Of a stretch of 5,576 nt of DNA, positions 1-5,318 are shown in pieces. The stretch covers positions 1 through 5,576 of the forward strand of contig DXGD01000273.1 of the NCBI GenBank assembly GCA_019114115.1, in the 5' to 3' direction. Made by a program: the position numbers and the translations under genes. Numbering within the stretch: position 1 is the stretch's first letter; each line of letters opens with the position of its first letter. The notes under the pieces are model-generated. The model was not told the origin of the DNA and did not search any database. It saw nothing but the letters and a program-made list of their open reading frames with translations. Source of the DNA: Candidatus Nesterenkonia stercoripullorum (GTDB taxonomy: Bacteria > Actinomycetota > Actinomycetes > Actinomycetales > Micrococcaceae).

Positions 1-399
1 CTGCTGGGACTGAGTAGGGATGTCGTCGTCTGCATACTGCAGATCCACGTTGTACCCCATCTCTTCAAGACCGTCTTCGACAGCGGCGCCGTCGTTCAGC
101 CAGCGCTCGTAGGTCTGGGTCGGCATGGCCACGCCCACGGTCATGTCTTCAGGATCCGCGTCAGCGTCGGGCCCATCCGACCCCGCGCCGCCACCGCCGC
201 ATGCCGTGAGCGCGAGGGCGGCCGCCGTCGCCAGGCCGAGGCTCTTGCCGGTCCGCGCCATCCCGGGCCGCGTCATCCTGCTCCGCGTCATCGCAGAACG
301 GGATCGCGCCCTGGTGTTCGTGCCGGAGTTCGTGCTGGGCTGGGCCGCCTCGGACATGGCAGCTGAGCCTTCAGCGACTGGACGTCGATTGCAGGACAT
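1..399 (-). CDS. ChvE-type multiple-monosaccharide ABC transporter substrate-binding lipoprotein (3' end beyond window)
   Basis: This is the extracytoplasmic sugar-binding subunit of a CUT2-type ABC importer. Only the first 133 residues are in the window. The segment from residue 87 (TVGVAMPTQTYERW, then DGLEEMGYNVDLQYADDDIP) closely matches the mature N-terminus of ChvE-like multiple sugar-binding proteins, as I recall that family. A hydrophobic stretch at residues 52-66 ends in a lipobox (ALTAC, Cys67) followed by a Gly/Ser/Asp-rich linker, so the protein should be lipid-anchored on the outer face of the membrane. The start is the ATG at 399-397, chosen because a perfect AGGAGG lies 5 nt upstream (405-410). 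It leaves an unusually long 50-residue Arg/Ser-rich region before the hydrophobic core. Met47 (261-259) would give a normal signal peptide but has no comparable ribosome site. ATPase and permease genes should follow to the left of the window. Identification as a sugar-binding protein is secure; the exact sugar is unknown. Confidence 0.88.
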   Translation of the reverse strand, partial: MSCNRRPVAEGSAAMSEAAQPSTNSGTNTRARSRSAMTRSRMTRPGMARTGKSLGLATAAALALTACGGGGAGSDGPDADADPEDMTVGVAMPTQTYERWLNDGAAVEDGLEEMGYNVDLQYADDDIPTQSQQ

Positions 400-621
400 T
401 CTTTCCTCCTAGGTGACGCCCATCGGAGATGGGCGAATGTGACAACGGCCGCTTGGCATCAGCCGGCCTGCACAGCGCGAAAGACCTCCGAGCCGACACC
501 GAGGCGGCCCCGATAGTTCGGCAGCGGGCCGGTTCCTTCCCACAGGAACTGCGGCGCCCCCGTCGCATACCCCTCACCCGAATCAATGATGTGATGTGCC
601 TCACGCACTGTGCACATGATG
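400..621 (-). other. Long structured leader (5' UTR) of the sugar-binding protein gene
   Basis: I see no convincing gene here. If the promoter at 622-652 is used, the transcript carries roughly 215 nt before the ATG at 399. Besides the hairpin at 417-435 there is a second perfect 6-bp inverted repeat, GTTCCT (532-537) and AGGAAC (544-549), and further GC-rich complementarity around 485-530. Reading frames across the interval lack a ribosome site and family resemblance. I do not recognise a known riboswitch. Confidence 0.4.
417..435 (-). promoter_or_regulatory. Perfect 8-bp hairpin just upstream of the lipoprotein ribosome site
   Basis: CGCCCATC and GATGGGCG pair perfectly around a 3-nt loop (425-427). 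On the minus strand the hairpin ends 6 nt before the AGGAGG at 405-410. It has no T-run and is followed directly by a ribosome site and start codon, so it is not a normal terminator. It could stabilise the 5' end of the mRNA, affect access to the ribosome site, or be a protein-binding palindrome. The structure is seen in the sequence; the role is inferred. Confidence 0.5.
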
Positions 622-637
622 ATGTTAACGTTCACAT
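622..637. promoter_or_regulatory. LacI-family operator
   Basis: ATGTTAACGTTCACAT is a 16-bp palindrome with 7 of 8 pairs matching and a central CG, the classic form of LacI-family operators (AACGTT core). It lies in front of the sugar-binding protein gene and 112 bp past the end of the lacI-type gene that is its likely source of repressor. It covers the predicted -10 box, so binding would block transcription, with relief by a sugar ligand. Confidence 0.7.
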
Positions 638-652
638 ACCGTCATCCGTCAA
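622..652 (-). promoter_or_regulatory. Predicted promoter of the sugar transporter operon
   Basis: On the minus strand a TTGACG -35 box (652-647) is followed after 19 nt by TAACAT (627-622), which matches the outer TA..AT of a -10 box. The spacer is longer than the ideal 17 nt. The -10 lies inside the LacI-type operator, which supports both calls. No start site has been measured. Confidence 0.45.
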
Positions 653-710
653 GTGTTTCGGAGAAATTGTTCGGTCCAGAAGGAGCGCAAGTCCGCAGCG
701 GCCGACCTGC

Positions 711-770
711 ATGTGCTGCGGCAGGCCGTCAGCCGCTGCGGCGGAGCCTCAGCTGCTGCGGCGGGCCGTG
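711..770. repeat. Three imperfect 20-bp tandem units at the 3' end of the lacI-type gene
   Basis: The octamer GCTGCGGC recurs at 715-722, 735-742 and 755-762, exactly 20 bp apart. Units 731-750 and 751-770 agree at 15 of 20 positions, and 711-730 agrees with 731-750 at 13 of 20. The array covers the last codons and the stop codon of the repressor gene and continues past them. An inverted copy at 693-699 (CCGCAGC) could pair with 715-721 (GCTGCGG) to form a 7-bp stem, a weak terminator candidate for the repressor gene. Confidence 0.5.
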
Positions 771-1780
771 GAATGTCGCGTGACCAGCTCGGGCACAATG
801 AACTGCGGAACTCCAGTGAAGGCCCCGGTCTCGTCGAGCAGCAGCTCAAGCGCGGCTCGACCGGCCTCGGCGAAGGGCTGGCGCACGGTGGTCAGCGGTG
901 GGGTGAAGTATCCTGCGGCGTCGACGTCGTCGTAACCCACCACGGAGACCTCCCCGGGGATGCGGATTCCCCGCTCCTCGAATGCTCGGATAAGCCCCAG
1001 GGCGAGATAGTCATTGGCCGCGAAGACAGCATCCGGCAGCGGACCCTGCGCGCAGAGCTCCCCTGCCGCGCGATACCCCGCCTCAGCGGACCACCCGCCG
1101 GCCTCGATGAGCGGCTGTTCACCCAGCTGGGCCACGGCGATCGCCTGCCGCCATCCGGTGACCCGGCCGCGAGCATCGAACCAGTCCAGCGGGCCAGCAA
1201 TATGGGCGATCGTGCGGTGCCCCAGCTCGGTCAGGTGCGTTGTGGCGAGGCGAGCGCCGCACTCCTGGTCGATCCCGGCCACGCCCATGTTCTCGGCCGG
1301 CCAGAGCCCAGAGGTCATGAGCACGACCGGGGTCTGACGGGAGAGCTGACGCGCCGCCTCAGCCAGCGCGGGAAACGGAGTGATGACGACAATGCCCTCA
1401 ATCCCATGGCTGAGGAACACGTTGAGCGTGGCATCGACCGTCTCAGGGTCGGCATCCTGGACGACGCTCACCGCAGTCACATACCCGCGCTCCCGGGCTG
1501 CGCCTTCGATGGCCAGGGTCATCCGGTTCGGACCGAAATCGGCCACGCCCTGGGAGACGACGCCGATCATCCCGGTCCGCTGAGTCTTCAGAGCTCGTGC
1601 CTGCTCATTGCGGCGGTACCCCAGCGCTTTCATCGCCTCCTCGATGCGGTGCCGGGTTTCCGGCCGCACTGAATCCGGCGTGTTGAGCACACGGGACACC
1701 GACTGATGGGAGACCCCGGCCCGCTTGGCGACGTCGATCATGGAAGGCGGACGGGCGCCGCGCGATCGTGCCTTTGGCAC
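749..1780 (-). CDS. LacI/GalR-family transcriptional repressor
   Basis: This 343-residue protein has the normal LacI-family length and layout. The N-terminal helix-turn-helix (residues 14-33, MIDVAKRAGVSHQSVSRVLN) is nearly canonical, with recognition-helix residues H25, Q26 and R30 corresponding to Y17, Q18 and R22 of E. coli LacI. The hinge (58-69, RNEQARALKTQRT region) includes the usual A-R-x-L lever. The periplasmic-binding-protein-like effector domain runs from about residue 71 to 335 and includes HIAGP..WFDARGR..GWR, FAANDYLALGLIRAFEERG and YDDVDAAGYFTPPLTTVRQP. The start is GTG at 1780-1778, with AGGAGG at 1792-1787 six nt upstream; the open frame continues further upstream without meaning. 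It lies upstream of, and on the same strand as, the ChvE-type gene, and a LacI operator lies between them. It is therefore most likely a local, sugar-responsive repressor of that transporter. The effector sugar cannot be read from the sequence. Confidence 0.95.
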   Translation of the reverse strand: MPKARSRGARPPSMIDVAKRAGVSHQSVSRVLNTPDSVRPETRHRIEEAMKALGYRRNEQARALKTQRTGMIGVVSQGVADFGPNRMTLAIEGAARERGYVTAVSVVQDADPETVDATLNVFLSHGIEGIVVITPFPALAEAARQLSRQTPVVLMTSGLWPAENMGVAGIDQECGARLATTHLTELGHRTIAHIAGPLDWFDARGRVTGWRQAIAVAQLGEQPLIEAGGWSAEAGYRAAGELCAQGPLPDAVFAANDYLALGLIRAFEERGIRIPGEVSVVGYDDVDAAGYFTPPLTTVRQPFAEAGRAALELLLDETGAFTGVPQFIVPELVTRHSTARRSS

Positions 1781-1801
1781 CCGCTTCCTCCTCTCGATCA
1801 C

Positions 1802-1821
1802 GTCAGGGAGAAGCACCTGAC
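1802..1821 (-). promoter_or_regulatory. Hairpin in the leader of the lacI-type gene
   Basis: GTCAGG (1802-1807) and CCTGAC (1816-1821) form a perfect 6-bp inverted repeat with an 8-nt loop, ending 9 nt before the AGGAGG of the repressor gene. There is no T-run. It could be a weak terminator of the upstream protease transcript, a leader structure or an autoregulatory site. It lacks the central CG of a LacI operator, which argues against the last. Confidence 0.3.
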
Positions 1822-1893
1822 CAAATCTTGCCACATGGATTCCGGCATCCGGGCCGCCTGGGGCCCCGCAGCGGACGCACTCGTGGCTGGAAG

Positions 1894-2655
1894 CTAGTGA
1901 ATCATGAGCCATCCGACAGCCGCGACACACCCCAGGCTCACCAGGAAGAAGAAGGTCAGCCACGCCCATGCGGGGACTTTGATCCCTGCCAAGGCGTATG
2001 CGGCCTTGCCGGCGTCGGACTGGGCCGCCTGCTGCAGCGCCCGGTGGTGGCCTGCGCCCGAACGACCCATGGCTCGGGTGTGAACGGCGATGACGTCGAG
2101 CGTTCCCCGCATGCCCGCCCACGCATAGAACACGGCCAGGGCGACGACGACGTAGGCCACGACGTCCTCGTGATTCATCCACCAGATGAGCCCTGTCGCC
2201 GCCAGTGATATCAGGCACGAGAGCACCCCGACGATATTGCGACTGAGCAGCAGCGCCAGCAGAATGACCACGTTGTACAGGGTCAGCGACGCACCGGTGT
2301 ACCCGGTGGTGGCCAGCCCTGTCATCATCACGGCCAGCAGGCCCGGCGCGGGGTAGCCGGCGAGCAGTGTGACGAGCATGCCCGGGCCTCTGGGTTTGCC
2401 GGTGGAGACTGTCAGACCTGAGGTATCCGAGTGCAGCTTGATGCCGGAGACCCTCCGTCCGGTCAGCCAGGCCGCCAGAACGTGGCCCATCTCGTGGACG
2501 ATCGTCGAGGCCTGACGCAGTATCCGCCAGCACCGCGGGATCGAGGTCAGCACGATGACCGCCGCGGCGACGGCCAATACGGCCGTCGGCTCGACGTCGG
2601 CATGCCCCGCCCATCGCTCGGCGATGAAATCCCCGGCGGTACGCACGTGGTCCAT
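1894..2655 (-). CDS. M50B-like membrane zinc metalloprotease
   Basis: This 253-residue polytopic membrane protein carries the zinc-protease motif HEMGH (residues 54-58, HExGH type) at the end of an N-terminal helix. The following segments fit the M50B-like branch of site-2-type proteases: a GTGATTTVSTG-like loop (here SDTSGLTVSTG, 76-86), AGYPAPGLL (99-107) and LSRNIVGVL (138-145). Hydrophobic segments lie at about 21-39, 92-116, 122-139, 141-159, 165-181 and 229-251. Members cleave within or near the membrane, and their physiological substrates are mostly unknown. The ATG at 2655-2653 is preceded by GGAGG 10 nt upstream; this spacing is a little long, but no better in-frame start exists. The gene diverges from the peptide-oxygenase operon across 164 bp and lies 113 bp ahead of the lacI-type gene. 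A role in processing the neighbouring peptide is conceivable but unsupported. The C-terminal metal ligand was not identified with certainty. Confidence 0.85.
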   Translation of the reverse strand: MDHVRTAGDFIAERWAGHADVEPTAVLAVAAAVIVLTSIPRCWRILRQASTIVHEMGHVLAAWLTGRRVSGIKLHSDTSGLTVSTGKPRGPGMLVTLLAGYPAPGLLAVMMTGLATTGYTGASLTLYNVVILLALLLSRNIVGVLSCLISLAATGLIWWMNHEDVVAYVVVALAVFYAWAGMRGTLDVIAVHTRAMGRSGAGHHRALQQAAQSDAGKAAYALAGIKVPAWAWLTFFFLVSLGCVAAVGWLMIH

Positions 2656-2713
2656 CGGCAGCTCACCTCCTTCACCCGGAGCTCGGTCCCTGTGCCGGAT
2701 CTTTTCGGGGGAT

Positions 2714-2719
2714 AGCGTA
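2714..2719 (-). promoter_or_regulatory. Possible -10 box of the protease gene
   Basis: TACGCT on the minus strand fits the actinobacterial TAnnnT pattern and would give a leader of about 50 nt before the ATG at 2655. I found no convincing -35 box, so this is weak. Confidence 0.25.
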
Positions 2720-2743
2720 TCGCGCCAGCATGCACAAGGACTC

Positions 2744-2773
2744 TCGACCTGCGCCGGAGCACCGCAGTAGGCT
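2744..2773 (+). promoter_or_regulatory. Predicted promoter of the peptide-oxygenase operon
   Basis: TCGACC (2744-2749) matches 4 of 6 bases of TTGACA. It is followed after 18 nt by TAGGCT (2768-2773), a -10 form common in actinobacterial housekeeping promoters. Transcription would start near 2780, about 40 nt ahead of the peptide ATG. No clear operator is seen in the divergent region 2656-2819. Confidence 0.5.
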
Positions 2774-2819
2774 GGCATCAGCGGAGCCACAGACGTGCTG
2801 TTCCGCGAAGGAGGAACAC

Positions 2820-3077
2820 ATGAGCATCAACGACGACGACATCACCACCACCGGCGCCGACGGCGGCGAAGGCACTGCCGACGGCGGCGCGAACCCGCAT
2901 GGCCACGACGGCGGGGCCGACGGCACCGCTGACAAGAACGAAGGCCCCGCAGACGGCGGCGCGAACCCGGGCGGCCACGACGGCGGCGCCGATGGCTCAG
3001 CCGACGCAGGCGAGGGCCCCGCGGACGGCGGCGCCAATCCCAGCGGACACGACGGCGGAGCCGACGGTTCGGCGTGA
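2820..3077 (+). CDS. Repetitive acidic Gly/Ala/Asp-rich peptide, candidate modified-peptide precursor
   Basis: This encodes 85 residues with no Cys, aromatic residues, signal peptide or membrane segment. A short head (MSINDDDITTTGADGG, residues 1-16) precedes three repeats of period 24 at residues 17-40, 41-64 and 65-85. Each repeat begins EG[T/P]ADGGANP, then x, then GHDGGADG[S/T]A; the third ends the protein at Ala85. Each repeat therefore offers one Asn, one conserved His and several Asp. AAGGAGG at 2808-2814 lies 5 nt before the ATG, one of the strongest ribosome sites in the window, which fits a peptide made in excess over its enzymes. It is the first gene of the operon, and the oxygenase gene starts 7 nt after its stop. 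Synonymous drift between repeats shows selection on the peptide. I recognise no named family. The gene call is firm, the precursor role is inferred from context, and a metal-binding Asp/Gly protein is an alternative. Confidence 0.85.
   Translation: MSINDDDITTTGADGGEGTADGGANPHGHDGGADGTADKNEGPADGGANPGGHDGGADGSADAGEGPADGGANPSGHDGGADGSA
2868..3074 (+). repeat. Three in-frame 72-bp coding repeats
   Basis: Units at 2868-2939, 2940-3011 and 3012-3074 (the last cut by the stop codon) encode the 24-residue peptide repeat. Between units 2 and 3, 11 of 21 codons differ silently and one differs in sense (Gly to Ser). The array is old at the DNA level but conserved at the protein level. The repeats also create long spurious open frames on both strands across this region. 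Confidence 0.9.
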
Positions 3078-3084
3078 CCCCCGC

Positions 3085-4314
3085 GTGAACGCCGCTACCC
3101 AGCGCGGGCCGGTCGATCGGCCCGCGCTGACGCGTCTGACGGACCTGAGCCGAGCCGATTTCGCCCCGTACTGGGGTGAACGCCCCCTGCTCACCCGTCA
3201 CGACGGCACCTTCGCCGATCTCTTCAGCGCCGACGCCGTCGACGAGCTCGTCGCCGAGCACGGCCTCAGGACGCCGTTCGCCCGCATGGCCGCGCAGGGC
3301 AGCGTCCTGCCGCCCTCCCAGTTCACTGCCTCAGGCGGCGTCGGGGCCGAAATCGGCGATCAGCTCGATTCTGCCAAGATCCTCGAGCAGTTCGCCAACG
3401 GTGCCACGCTCGTCCTGCAGGGGCTGCACCGCACCTGGGCGCCGATCTCCGAGTTCACTCGATCTCTCGTTGCTGACCTCGGGCATCCTGCCCAGGTCAA
3501 CGCCTACATCACCCCGGACGCTGCGCGCGGCTTCGACCCCCACTACGACACTCACGACGTCTTCGTCATCCAGATCGCGGGAGCGAAACGATGGACGATC
3601 CATGAGCCGGTCCTGCGGCACCCGCTGGGGAGTCAGCCATGGAGCGACCACCGTGAGGATGTCGCAACGCGCGCACGGGAAGAACCAGCCATAGATGCGG
3701 TCTTCGAACCCGGTGATGTCCTGTATCTCCCCCGCGGATGGCTGCACTCCGCCGTAGCCCAAGGTGGGACCTCCATCCACCTGACCATCGGGGTGCGGGC
3801 GACCACCCGCCACGATCTCCTGCAGAAGATCCTTACCCGGGCCGGTGAGTCCGAGGCGTTGCGCGCCCCGCTGGCTCTGGGCATCGACTACACCGATCCG
3901 AGTTCGATGGCAGAAGACCTCCACGTGACGGCCGAGGTCACGAAGAGCTTGCTGGAAGCGCTCGACGCGACCGGCGTCACGCCCCTCATGCAGGCCGACT
4001 TCATACAGGCGACGCGTCCGGAGCCGGTACGTCCCCTGCGCACCGTCGAACTCCTCTCGGACCTTCCGCCTGGGCTGTCGATCGCCTGGCGGGAGCAGCT
4101 CGTTGCCGATATCGTCGCCGACGCGAAGACCCTCAGCATCCGGCTGCGGGAGAAGACCGTCTCCCTGCCTGTCGAGGCCGAGAACGCGGTTCGGGCCTTG
4201 TTCTCGTCTGCGCAGCGCGCGGGTTCCTTGCCGGAGCTGGACGCCGAGTCCTCGCTCGTCGTCGCCCGCCGCCTGCTGCGTGAAGGCATCGTGGTGCCCA
4301 GCGAGGGTCGATGA
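3085..4314 (+). CDS. JmjC/cupin_4 2-oxoglutarate-dependent oxygenase (ribosomal-oxygenase type)
   Basis: This 409-residue protein resembles the YcfD/RoxA, NO66 and MINA53 group, Fe(II)/2-oxoglutarate enzymes that hydroxylate Arg or His in ribosomal proteins. The N-terminal part includes the family-like DFAPYWGERPLL (25-36). The double-stranded beta-helix core carries the metal triad: H153 and D155 in DPHYDTHDVFVIQIAGAKRW, and H221 in LPRGWLHSA. FEPGDVLYLPRGWLH (207-221) is typical of the cupin_4 family. The C-terminal 160 residues, more divergent, correspond to the dimerisation and winged-helix region of these enzymes. The start chosen is GTG at 3085, the first in-frame start codon after the peptide stop, 7 nt downstream. 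It has no ribosome site, so translation is probably coupled to the peptide gene. The open frame extends back through the repeats to an ATG at 2899, which looks spurious. The context suggests the adjacent peptide as substrate; a ribosomal protein remains possible. Confidence 0.88.
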   Translation: MNAATQRGPVDRPALTRLTDLSRADFAPYWGERPLLTRHDGTFADLFSADAVDELVAEHGLRTPFARMAAQGSVLPPSQFTASGGVGAEIGDQLDSAKILEQFANGATLVLQGLHRTWAPISEFTRSLVADLGHPAQVNAYITPDAARGFDPHYDTHDVFVIQIAGAKRWTIHEPVLRHPLGSQPWSDHREDVATRAREEPAIDAVFEPGDVLYLPRGWLHSAVAQGGTSIHLTIGVRATTRHDLLQKILTRAGESEALRAPLALGIDYTDPSSMAEDLHVTAEVTKSLLEALDATGVTPLMQADFIQATRPEPVRPLRTVELLSDLPPGLSIAWREQLVADIVADAKTLSIRLREKTVSLPVEAENAVRALFSSAQRAGSLPELDAESSLVVARRLLREGIVVPSEGR

Positions 4315-5270
4315 CGGGGACGGGGCATCACCGAGGACCACCAGCAGCATCTGAATGGGCCCCGTGCAGTGACCGATCCAGGCAGCGTGGCGACCCGCTG
4401 GGCGGCACCGGGGGCTACGGCGCGGGCTGGTTCCTCGTGGAGATCGACAGCTCCTGGGGAGAGCACGCGTTCACCGAGTCGAGCCTGGACCCTGTCCTCG
4501 GCCGCGCCATCGTCCGCCGAGTGGAGAGAGCAGGTCTGCGGCCTGTCGCCATCAGGCGCCACGGGCGACGCGCGGACCAGCGCCGCGACCAGGAAAGCTG
4601 GCGCTGGGCACTCGCCGACTCCCGGCCCGGCCATGAGTCCCTGCGTTGGGGTCAGGTGGATGACCCTGCTGCCCTGCTCGAGATCGCCCTGGACGGCTCC
4701 GCTGGCACCGCCAGCTCCGAACCGGCCGTTCTGGTCTGCACCCATGCCAAACATGACCGCTGCTGCGCGGTCCGCGGGCGGCCTGTCGTCACCGCTCTGG
4801 CCGACTCCCACCCCGCGGCCACCTGGGAGTGCTCCCACCTCGGCGGAGATCGTTTCGCCGCGACGATGATCGTCCTGCCTCACGGCCTCTATTACGGCAG
4901 AGTGCCCGCCGAGCACGCCCCCTCGATCATGGAAGCGTTCGTCTCCGGGCGTGTCGTGCCGGATTTCTTCCGCGGACGGAGCTCACTGAGCAACGCGGTC
5001 CAGGCCGCCCAGGCTTTCGCCCGGGACACTCTGGGCGACACCCGCATCCCCGCGTGGCAGCCGGTGGGCGAGCAGGTCGATGACGACGGCAGCGTGTGGC
5101 GCATCGTGCTTTCAGCTCCGCACAGCCTACTGCAGGTGAACATGCATCAAACCTGGTCAGAACCGCTTCTGAGCACATGCGCCGCGGTGAAGCCGGCTCC
5201 CGTGCGAGAGTTCAGCCTCGATTCGGTTGAGCTCCTGGGCAGCGAGGTGCACGAGTGGGATACCCTGTGA
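4311..5270 (+). CDS. Sucrase/ferredoxin-like thioredoxin-fold [2Fe-2S] protein
   Basis: This 319-residue protein fits the Suc_Fer-like family, which includes yeast Apd1. It is a soluble thioredoxin-fold redox protein, with family features in order: Cys19-Ser near the N-terminus, DPLGGTGGYGAGWFLVEIDSSWG (28-50, in part), LVCTHAKHDRCCAVRGRP (141-158) with Cys143, Cys151 and Cys152, then WECSHLGGDRFAA (172-184) and LPHGLYYGRV (189-198). Apd1 binds its cluster with two Cys and two His of an HxGGH motif; here the second position is Asp180 (HLGGD), so ligation may differ. The ATG overlaps the oxygenase stop (ATGA, 4311-4314), showing tight translational coupling and presumably a joint function, for example keeping the oxygenase iron reduced or a separate redox step on the peptide. 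That function is inference. The family name is historical and does not imply sucrose cleavage. Confidence 0.88.
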   Translation: MTGTGHHRGPPAASEWAPCSDRSRQRGDPLGGTGGYGAGWFLVEIDSSWGEHAFTESSLDPVLGRAIVRRVERAGLRPVAIRRHGRRADQRRDQESWRWALADSRPGHESLRWGQVDDPAALLEIALDGSAGTASSEPAVLVCTHAKHDRCCAVRGRPVVTALADSHPAATWECSHLGGDRFAATMIVLPHGLYYGRVPAEHAPSIMEAFVSGRVVPDFFRGRSSLSNAVQAAQAFARDTLGDTRIPAWQPVGEQVDDDGSVWRIVLSAPHSLLQVNMHQTWSEPLLSTCAAVKPAPVREFSLDSVELLGSEVHEWDTL

Positions 5271-5318
5271 GGTCACCCTCCAAGATCGCGCTGACAGCCC
5301 CTCCGCGCCCCCGTTGAC

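Noticed and set aside
609..616. TGTGCACA palindrome next to the LacI operator
   Set aside because: Eight bases without extension and without the central CG of the main operator; a second operator cannot be supported.
429..935. Plus-strand open frame across the intergenic region and the repressor 3' end
   Set aside because: It overlaps the operator and the repressor gene in antisense, has a Ser/Ala-rich translation without family resemblance, and lacks a ribosome site.
653..1672. Long plus-strand open frame opposite the lacI-type gene
   Set aside because: It is the antisense of a clear LacI-family coding region and its translation resembles no protein family.
2711..2721. GATAGCGTATC inverted repeat in the divergent promoter region
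   Set aside because: Only 4-bp arms around 3 bases; expected by chance and no regulator to match.
2730..2819. Longer version of the peptide starting at the ATG at 2730
   Set aside because: It has no ribosome site, and the start would lie upstream of the predicted promoter. The ATG at 2820 has an ideal AAGGAGG 5 nt away.
2899..3084. In-frame open extension of the oxygenase back to an ATG at 2899
   Set aside because: It translates to a Thr/Ala/Arg-rich low-complexity stretch read out of frame from the peptide repeats. The synonymous substitution pattern supports the peptide frame, and there is no ribosome site at 2899.
2842..3261. Minus-strand open frame across the peptide repeats
   Set aside because: Arg/Gly-rich product created by the GC-rich repeat on the opposite strand; no ribosome site or family features.
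3331..4350. Minus-strand open frame opposite the oxygenase gene
   Set aside because: Antisense of a clear JmjC/cupin_4 coding region; high GC at third positions opens such frames by chance.
5267..5276. GTGAGGTCAC palindrome at the end of the ferredoxin-like gene
   Set aside because: Only 4-bp arms and no T-run; too short to call a terminator or operator.
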